From NCBI RefSeq assembly GCF_900240305.1, contig NZ_LT964854.1, positions 1,984,001-2,048,000 on the forward strand: a stretch of DNA of 64,000 nucleotides, written 5' to 3'. This DNA is from Ottowia massiliensis (lineage in GTDB: Bacteria > Pseudomonadota > Gammaproteobacteria > Burkholderiales > Burkholderiaceae_C). Within the stretch, counting starts at the first letter, position 1; every line of letters begins with the position of its first letter. Below the pieces are notes generated by a model. The model did no database searches, was not told the origin of the DNA, and was given only the letters and a program-made list of their open reading frames with translations. The translations under genes were made by a program, and so were the position numbers. This document shows, piece by piece, positions 58,549-64,000 of this stretch.

Positions 58549-61500
58549 ATGCCCAAAAGAACCGACCTCAAAAGCATCCTCATCATCGGCGCAGGCCCCA
58601 TCGTCATCGGGCAGGCGTGCGAGTTCGACTACTCCGGCGTGCAGGCGTGCAAGGCGCTGCGCGAGGAGGGCTACCGCGTCATCCTCATCAACAGCAACCC
58701 CGCCACCATCATGACCGACCCGGCCACGGCCGATGTGACCTACATCGAGCCGATTACCTGGCAGACGGTGGAAAAAATCATCGACAAGGAGCGCCCCGAC
58801 GCCATCCTGCCCACGATGGGCGGGCAAACGGCGCTCAACTGCGCGCTGGATTTGTGGCGCAACGGCGTGCTGCACAAATACAAGTGCGAGCTGATCGGCG
58901 CCACGCCCGAGGCCATCGACAAGGCCGAAGACCGCCTGAAGTTCAAGGACGCCATGACGCGCATCGGCCTTGAATCGGCGCGCAGCGGCATTGCCCACAG
59001 CATGGCCGAAGCGTGGGAAGTGCAAAAAAGCGTGGGCTTTCCCACCATCATCCGCCCCAGCTTCACGCTGGGCGGCACGGGCGGCGGCGTGGCCTACAAC
59101 CCCGAAGAGTTTGAAACCATCGCCAAACGCGGGCTGGAAGCCTCGCCCACCAGCGAGCTGCTCATTGAAGAGTCGCTGCTGGGCTGGAAAGAGTTCGAGA
59201 TGGAAGTGGTGCGCGACAAGGCGGACAACTGCATCATCATCTGCTCCATCGAAAACCTCGATCCGATGGGCGTGCACACCGGCGACAGCATCACCGTCGC
59301 GCCCGCGCAAACGCTCACCGACAAGGAATACCAGCGCATGCGCGACGCCAGCATTGCCGTGCTGCGCGAAATCGGCGTGGACACGGGCGGCTCCAACGTG
59401 CAGTTCGCCCTCAATCCCAAAGACGGCCGCATGATCGTCATCGAGATGAACCCGCGCGTCTCGCGCTCTTCGGCGCTGGCCTCCAAAGCCACGGGCTTTC
59501 CCATCGCCAAAGTCGCCGCCAAGCTGGCCGTGGGCTACACGCTCGACGAGCTGAAAAACGAAATCACCGGCGGCGCCACGCCCGCCAGCTTCGAGCCGGC
59601 GATTGACTACGTCGTCACCAAAATCCCGCGCTTTGCCTTCGAGAAATTCCCGCAGGCCGACCGCCACCTGACCACGCAAATGAAAAGCGTGGGCGAAGTC
59701 ATGGCCATTGGCCGCACCTTCCAAGAGTCTTTCCAGAAAGCCCTGCGCGGCCTGGAAGTGGGCGTGGACGGCATGAACGAAAAAACCAAAGACCGCGAAA
59801 CGCTGGAAAAAGAGCTGGGCGAACCCGGCCCGGAGCGCATCTGGTTCGTGGGCGACGCCTTCGCCGCCGGCTGGACGCTGGATGAAGTGCACCAGCTCAC
59901 CAAAATCGACAAATGGTTCCTCGTGCAAATCGAGCAAATCGTGCGCATCGAGCTGGACATCGACCGCCTCGTGGCCGAAAAAGGCCAGGCCGCCCTCGCC
60001 TCGCTGGACGCCGCCGCCATGCGCGCCCTCAAGCAAAAAGGCTTTTCCGACCGGCGCCTGGCCAAGCTCCTGCACTCGGATGAGCACGCCGTGCGCGCGC
60101 GCCGCCACGCGCTGGGCGTGCGCCCCGTCTACAAGCGCGTGGACACCTGCGCCGCCGAATTCGCCACCCGCACGGCCTACCTGTATTCCACCTACGAAGA
60201 AGAATGCGAGGCCGAACCCACCAGCCGTAAAAAAATCATGGTTCTCGGCGGCGGCCCCAACCGCATCGGCCAGGGCATCGAATTCGACTACTGCTGCGTG
60301 CACGCCGCGCTGGCCATGCGCGAAGACGGCTACGAGACCATCATGGTCAATTGCAACCCCGAAACCGTCTCCACCGACTACGACACCTCCGACCGCCTCT
60401 ACTTCGAGCCGCTCACGCTCGAAGACGTGCTGGAAATCGTGGACAAGGAAAAACCCGCCGGCGTCATCGTGCAATACGGCGGACAAACCCCGCTCAAACT
60501 GGCGCTGGGCCTGGAAAAAGCGGGTGTGCCCATCATCGGCACCACGCCCGACATGATCGACGCCGCCGAAGACCGCGAGCGCTTCCAGCAACTGCTCCAG
60601 CAGCTCGGCCTGCGCCAGCCCTCCAACGCCACCGCCCGCACCGAAAGCAAAGCGCTGGAAAAAGCCGACGCCCTGGGCTACCCGCTCGTCGTGCGCCCCA
60701 GCTACGTGCTGGGCGGCCGCGCCATGGAAATCGTCTATGAACAGCGCGACCTGGAGCGCTACATGCGCGAAGCCGTCAAAGTCAGCAACGACTCGCCCGT
60801 GCTGCTCGACCGCTTCCTCTCCGACGCCATCGAATGCGACGTGGACGCCGTGCGAGACGCCGCCGGCCAGGTGCTCATCGGCGGCGTCATGGAACACATC
60901 GAACAGGCCGGCGTGCACTCCGGCGACTCCGCCTGCTCGCTGCCGCCCTACTACCTGAGCGCCGCCACCGTGGAAGAACTCAAGCGCCAGACCCGCGCCA
61001 TGGCCCAGGCCCTGCATGTGGTCGGCCTGATGAACGTGCAATTTGCCATCCAGCAGCAAAAAACCGAAGACGGCAGCCTGCGCGACGTCATCTACGTGCT
61101 CGAAGTCAACCCCCGCGCCAGCCGCACCGTGCCCTTTGTCAGCAAAGCCACCGGCGTCTCCCTGGCCAAAGTGGCCGCCCGCTGCATGGCCGGACAAAGC
61201 CTGGCGCAGCAGGGCCTGACGCGCGAAATCACGCCGCCCTACTTCAGCGTCAAGGAAGCCGTCTTCCCCTTCGCCAAATTCCCCGGCGTCGATCCCATCC
61301 TCGGCCCCGAAATGAAATCCACCGGCGAAGTCATGGGCGTGGGCAAAACCTTCGGCGAAGCCTACGTCAAGGCCCAAATCGGCGCGGGCGAACGCCTGCC
61401 GCGCGCGCACGGCGAACAGGGCGCGCAAGCAAGCGCCCCCGGCAAAGTCTTCCTCACCGTCAAAAACCATGACAAACCGCAAGCCGTACAAATCGCCCGC

Positions 61501-61839
61501 GCCCTGCACGAAATGGGCTTTGCCCTCATCGCCACACGCGGCACCGCCGCCGCCATTGAAGCCGCTGGCCTGCCCTGCGAAACCGTGAACAAGGTGACCG
61601 AAGGCCGCCCGCACGTCGTCGATGCCATCAAAAACGGCGAAATCGTCATGGTCATCAACACCGTGGAAGAGCGCCGCAACGCCATTGCCGACAGCCGCGC
61701 CATCCGCACCAGCGCCTTGCAGGCGCGCCTGACCACCTTCACCACCATCGCCGGAGCCGAAGCCGTGGTCGAAGGCATGAAATTCATGGACAAGCTCGGC
61801 GTCATCTCCGTGCAGGAAATGCACGCGCAACTGGCCTGA
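58549..61839 (+). CDS. carB: carbamoyl phosphate synthase large subunit
   Basis: A 1096-residue two-fold ATP-grasp enzyme making carbamoyl phosphate. The two homologous halves open with ILIIGAGPIVIGQACEFDYSG and IMVLGGGPNRIGQGIEFDY. Each has the ATP-grasp metal motif (IVIEMNPRVSRSSALASKAT; VLEVNPRASRTVPFVSKATG). The MGS-like allosteric domain is at the C-terminus. It is about 20 residues longer than E. coli CarB. Starts MPKRTDLKSILI. Confidence 0.97.
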   Translation: MPKRTDLKSILIIGAGPIVIGQACEFDYSGVQACKALREEGYRVILINSNPATIMTDPATADVTYIEPITWQTVEKIIDKERPDAILPTMGGQTALNCALDLWRNGVLHKYKCELIGATPEAIDKAEDRLKFKDAMTRIGLESARSGIAHSMAEAWEVQKSVGFPTIIRPSFTLGGTGGGVAYNPEEFETIAKRGLEASPTSELLIEESLLGWKEFEMEVVRDKADNCIIICSIENLDPMGVHTGDSITVAPAQTLTDKEYQRMRDASIAVLREIGVDTGGSNVQFALNPKDGRMIVIEMNPRVSRSSALASKATGFPIAKVAAKLAVGYTLDELKNEITGGATPASFEPAIDYVVTKIPRFAFEKFPQADRHLTTQMKSVGEVMAIGRTFQESFQKALRGLEVGVDGMNEKTKDRETLEKELGEPGPERIWFVGDAFAAGWTLDEVHQLTKIDKWFLVQIEQIVRIELDIDRLVAEKGQAALASLDAAAMRALKQKGFSDRRLAKLLHSDEHAVRARRHALGVRPVYKRVDTCAAEFATRTAYLYSTYEEECEAEPTSRKKIMVLGGGPNRIGQGIEFDYCCVHAALAMREDGYETIMVNCNPETVSTDYDTSDRLYFEPLTLEDVLEIVDKEKPAGVIVQYGGQTPLKLALGLEKAGVPIIGTTPDMIDAAEDRERFQQLLQQLGLRQPSNATARTESKALEKADALGYPLVVRPSYVLGGRAMEIVYEQRDLERYMREAVKVSNDSPVLLDRFLSDAIECDVDAVRDAAGQVLIGGVMEHIEQAGVHSGDSACSLPPYYLSAATVEELKRQTRAMAQALHVVGLMNVQFAIQQQKTEDGSLRDVIYVLEVNPRASRTVPFVSKATGVSLAKVAARCMAGQSLAQQGLTREITPPYFSVKEAVFPFAKFPGVDPILGPEMKSTGEVMGVGKTFGEAYVKAQIGAGERLPRAHGEQGAQASAPGKVFLTVKNHDKPQAVQIARALHEMGFALIATRGTAAAIEAAGLPCETVNKVTEGRPHVVDAIKNGEIVMVINTVEERRNAIADSRAIRTSALQARLTTFTTIAGAEAVVEGMKFMDKLGVISVQEMHAQLA

Positions 61840-61865
61840 GCCGCGCCATCTCCTCCCGCACACAA

Positions 61866-61899
61866 GGGCTGCTGGCCGCAAGGCCGCAGCCCTTTTTTT
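61866..61899 (+). terminator. Rho-independent terminator after carB
   Basis: GGGCTGC pairs with GCAGCCC; the loop itself folds (GGCC/GGCC), then seven Ts. It abuts repeat copy 10. Confidence 0.85.
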
Positions 61900-61986
61900 G
61901 CTCTGTAATAAATAGCATGAGGTCCTAGTGAAACCTGCGCAGAACGGCTTTTTAACCCCATCAAATTTGCTCCTGTTTTTGCTTCG
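61899..61986 (+). repeat. ~90 bp dispersed intergenic repeat, copy 10
   Basis: The first box is degraded (GCTCTGTAATAAATAG), then CATGAGGTCCTAGTGA and the terminal AAATTTGCTCCTGTTTTTGC box. Lies between carB and hisC. Confidence 0.75.
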
Positions 61987-62089
61987 TTCTGGCTGATGGT
62001 GCGAACGCTGCTGACCCCGCCTTTGGGCGGCTGGCGCCTGCTGCCTCTGTAACATTCGTTTCTTTGACTGCCGTCTCGCGCGCCTTGCC

Positions 62090-63295
62090 ATGACCTCGCC
62101 CACGCCTTCTTCTTCTGCCGCCCTTTCCGCCCCTTTGCCCGCGCTGGAGCGCATCCGCGCCGATGTGCAGGCCATGCACGCTTACCTGGTTCAGTCTTCC
62201 GAAGGGCTGCTGAAGCTGGACGCCATGGAAAACCCCTACGGCTTGCCGCCCGACTTGCAGCAGGCGCTGGGCGAGCGGCTGGGGCGCGTGGCCATCAACC
62301 GTTATCCGGGCACGCGCTTCAATGACCTGAAAGCGGCCCTGGCCCGCCACGCGCGACTGCCCGAGGGCTGGGCGCTGATGCTGGGCAATGGTTCGGACGA
62401 GCTGATCACCCTGCTGGCGCTGTGCTGCTCGCGGCAGGACGGCGAGCAGCCCGCCGCCATGCTGGCGCCCATGCCCAGCTTCGTGATGTACCCGCTGGCG
62501 GCACACCTGCATCACATGGACTTTCACGCCGTGCCGCTGCGGCCCGACTTTCAGCTGGATGAAGCGGCCATGCTCGCCGCCATTGAATCGCTGCGCCCCG
62601 CGCTGCTGTGGCTGTCACACCCCAACAACCCCACAGGCACGTTGTGGGACGAGGCAGCGATGGCCCGCCTGATCGAGGCGCAGGGCCGCGCAGGCGGCAT
62701 TGCAGTCATTGACGAGGCGTACCAGCCCTTTGCTGCGCGCACCTGGCTGGACGCCGCGCGCCAGCGCCCTGCCGAGCACGCGCATGTGCTGGTGATGCGC
62801 ACCTTGAGCAAATTCGGCCTGGCCGGCGTTCGCGTGGGCTATCTGATGGGCGATGAGCGCCTGATCAGCCAGATTGACAAAGCCCGCCCGCCCTACAACC
62901 TGGGCAGCCTGAACATTGAGTGCGCGCTCTTCGCGCTGGAGCACGCCAGCGTGTTTGACGAGCAGGCCCGGCTGATTCGCCAGGAGCGCGAGCGCCTGCA
63001 AGCCAGTCTGCACCGCCTGCCCGGCACGCGCCCTTACCCCAGTGAAGGCAACATGGTGCTGCTGCGCGTGGCCCCTGAGGGCGCGCCCGCCAGCGAGGCC
63101 GCCGCCTTCGCCCGCTGCGTGTTCGAGGGCATGAAGGCACGCGGCGTGCTGGTGCGCGATGTATCAGCCATGCACCCCATGCTGGCGGGCTGCCTGCGCC
63201 TGACAGTGGGCAGCGCCAGCGACAACGCGCGGATGCTCGCCGCCCTCACGGCCGCGCTGGCTGACGCCCTGAATGCGGCCATTCAGCCTGCCTGA
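62090..63295 (+). CDS. hisC: histidinol-phosphate aminotransferase
   Basis: A 401-residue class I/II PLP aminotransferase of histidine synthesis. LDAMENPYGLP at the N-terminus, RYPGTRFNDLKAALA, HPNNPTGTLW, VIDEAYQPFA and the PLP-lysine region MRTLSKFGLAGVRVGYLMG are all conserved. Upstream of hisB as in the his operon of Burkholderiales, but separated by a tfoX-like gene. Confidence 0.95.
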   Translation: MTSPTPSSSAALSAPLPALERIRADVQAMHAYLVQSSEGLLKLDAMENPYGLPPDLQQALGERLGRVAINRYPGTRFNDLKAALARHARLPEGWALMLGNGSDELITLLALCCSRQDGEQPAAMLAPMPSFVMYPLAAHLHHMDFHAVPLRPDFQLDEAAMLAAIESLRPALLWLSHPNNPTGTLWDEAAMARLIEAQGRAGGIAVIDEAYQPFAARTWLDAARQRPAEHAHVLVMRTLSKFGLAGVRVGYLMGDERLISQIDKARPPYNLGSLNIECALFALEHASVFDEQARLIRQERERLQASLHRLPGTRPYPSEGNMVLLRVAPEGAPASEAAAFARCVFEGMKARGVLVRDVSAMHPMLAGCLRLTVGSASDNARMLAALTAALADALNAAIQPA

Positions 63296-63667
63296 ATGAA
63301 TGCAAAACGGAATGAAAGCGCGGTGGGATCGATGCCATCAAGCAGGCAATATCTCGATTTTGTGCTGGACCAATTATCGGAAGCCGAAGGCATCAGCCAC
63401 CGGGCCATGATGGGAGAGTACATTATTTACTGCCGGGGAAAGGTTATCGGCGGCATTTACGATAACCGGTTTCTCGTCAAGCCGGCGAAATCGGCGCAAT
63501 CGCTCATGCCCAATGCGCCGCGTGAAATACCTTACCCGGGCGCAAAAGCCATGCTGCTGGTACAGGAGCTTGAAAACCGGCCCTTTTTGGCCCGGCTGGC
63601 GGCCGCCCTGCATGATGAATTGCCTGCGCCCAAGGCAAAATCCAAAAAGAAAACCGTCTGCCGCTGA
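63296..63667 (+). CDS. TfoX/Sxy N-terminal domain protein
   Basis: A 123-residue protein with the TfoX N-terminal domain: YLDFVLDQLSEAEGISHRAM, MMGEYIIYCRGKVIGGIYDN and RFLVKPAKSAQSLMPNAP, then PYPGAKAMLLVQEL. It lacks the C-terminal helical domain of competence regulator TfoX, so a regulatory role is not assured. The ATG immediately follows the hisC stop (TGAATG); an internal start at MPSSRQY is possible. Basic Lys-rich tail. Confidence 0.88.
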   Translation: MNAKRNESAVGSMPSSRQYLDFVLDQLSEAEGISHRAMMGEYIIYCRGKVIGGIYDNRFLVKPAKSAQSLMPNAPREIPYPGAKAMLLVQELENRPFLARLAAALHDELPAPKAKSKKKTVCR

Positions 63668-63762
63668 AAACGCAAGCCCGTCAAAATGGAGCGCCGTCAA
63701 AATAAATTTCCGCCTGAATATTTTGACCGGCATTTTTCAATAATCTGAATCACGATGAAATC

Positions 63763-64000
63763 ATGAATACTGCCCGCACCGCCGAAATCGCCCGCCACAC
63801 CGCCGAAACCCGCATTGCCGTGCGCCTGAATCTGGACGGCGCAGGCCGCGCCAGGCTGGCCACCGGCATCGGCTTTTTTGACCACATGCTTGATCAAATC
63901 GCCCGCCACGGCCTGATTGATCTGGACGTGGACTGCGTGGGTGATTTGCACATTGACGGCCACCACACCGTGGAAGACGTGGGCATCGCCATCGGCCAGG
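63763..64000 (+). CDS. hisB: imidazoleglycerol-phosphate dehydratase (3' end beyond window)
   Basis: The first ~79 codons. MNTARTAEIARHTAETRIAV, then the conserved IGFFDHMLDQIARHG and DLHIDGHHTVEDVGIAIGQ with the metal-binding His cluster. Cut by the window end. Follows hisC and the tfoX-like gene on the same strand. Confidence 0.93.
   Translation, partial: MNTARTAEIARHTAETRIAVRLNLDGAGRARLATGIGFFDHMLDQIARHGLIDLDVDCVGDLHIDGHHTVEDVGIAIGQ

Noticed and set aside
58381..62175. 1264-codon minus-strand reading frame opposite carB
   Set aside because: A shadow of carB in GC-rich DNA. The His/Gly/Ala/Phe-rich translation has no domain, and carB on the other strand is unmistakable.
1..64000. CRISPR arrays, tRNA or rRNA genes
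   Set aside because: No regularly spaced repeats and no tRNA or rRNA-like conserved stretches were seen on either strand by reading; a tRNAscan and CRISPR search would settle this.

Overview
The window is high-GC (about 65 percent by eye) chromosomal DNA from a betaproteobacterium, most likely a member of the Comamonadaceae (Burkholderiales). The evidence is gene order and family content: argD next to a DUF3579 gene, nadK-recN-rapZ, carA-carB with a small gene between them, norCBQD, and a cyanophycin locus with its DUF1854/ABC partners. The genus cannot be fixed from the sequence. It is a draft scaffold: there is an ambiguous base at 17782, and a run of Ns at 37078-37088 beside what reads as Nextera adapter.

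Layout. 1-5602: the start of an exported protein, a decayed copy of the 3' end of guaA, a two-gene AT-rich Hachiman anti-phage module (hamA, hamB), and intact guaA. The module lies just downstream of the guaA stop codon, a known island insertion site. 5977-12850: core genes pmbA, darP, nadK, recN, rapZ and a YggS-family gene. 13236-15341: an unknown membrane protein. 15556-20674: a tight minus-strand cluster of a P1B-type ATPase with an unusual ACA membrane motif, three small membrane proteins with low-complexity regions, a ferritin-like protein and an HMA2-like protein. This resembles ferrosome-type (fez) metal-storage clusters and is the best candidate here for an undescribed system. 20698-24126: argF, argD, DUF3579, Nudix. 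24827-26665: a His-rich metal-binding protein, an exported protein and exonuclease III. 26901-30641: yejB and yejE split by a CoA-transferase gene. Then a restriction-endonuclease-like relic, pgeF and an OmpA lipoprotein.

33366-38429: nitric oxide reductase norCB and its activators norQD, with DNR-like and Fur-like sites upstream and a terminator between norB and norQ. 38479-45022: accessory DNA with IS5-type elements, a low-GC truncated beta-propeller-like gene, and a predicted effector followed by three tandem lipoprotein paralogues that look like immunity genes (the third is frameshifted). 45298-53314: cyanophycin locus (DUF1854, ABC transporter, a degenerate cphA', and full-length cphA with a lysine/alanine tail). 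53526-64000: a lipoprotein, mnmC-like gene, carA, a small conserved-looking gene, carB, hisC, tfoX-like and the start of hisB.

An approximately 90 bp intergenic repeat occurs in ten near-complete copies plus two partial ones. Nine of the ten point the same way regardless of neighbouring gene direction. Long antisense reading frames are common because of the GC bias and were not annotated.
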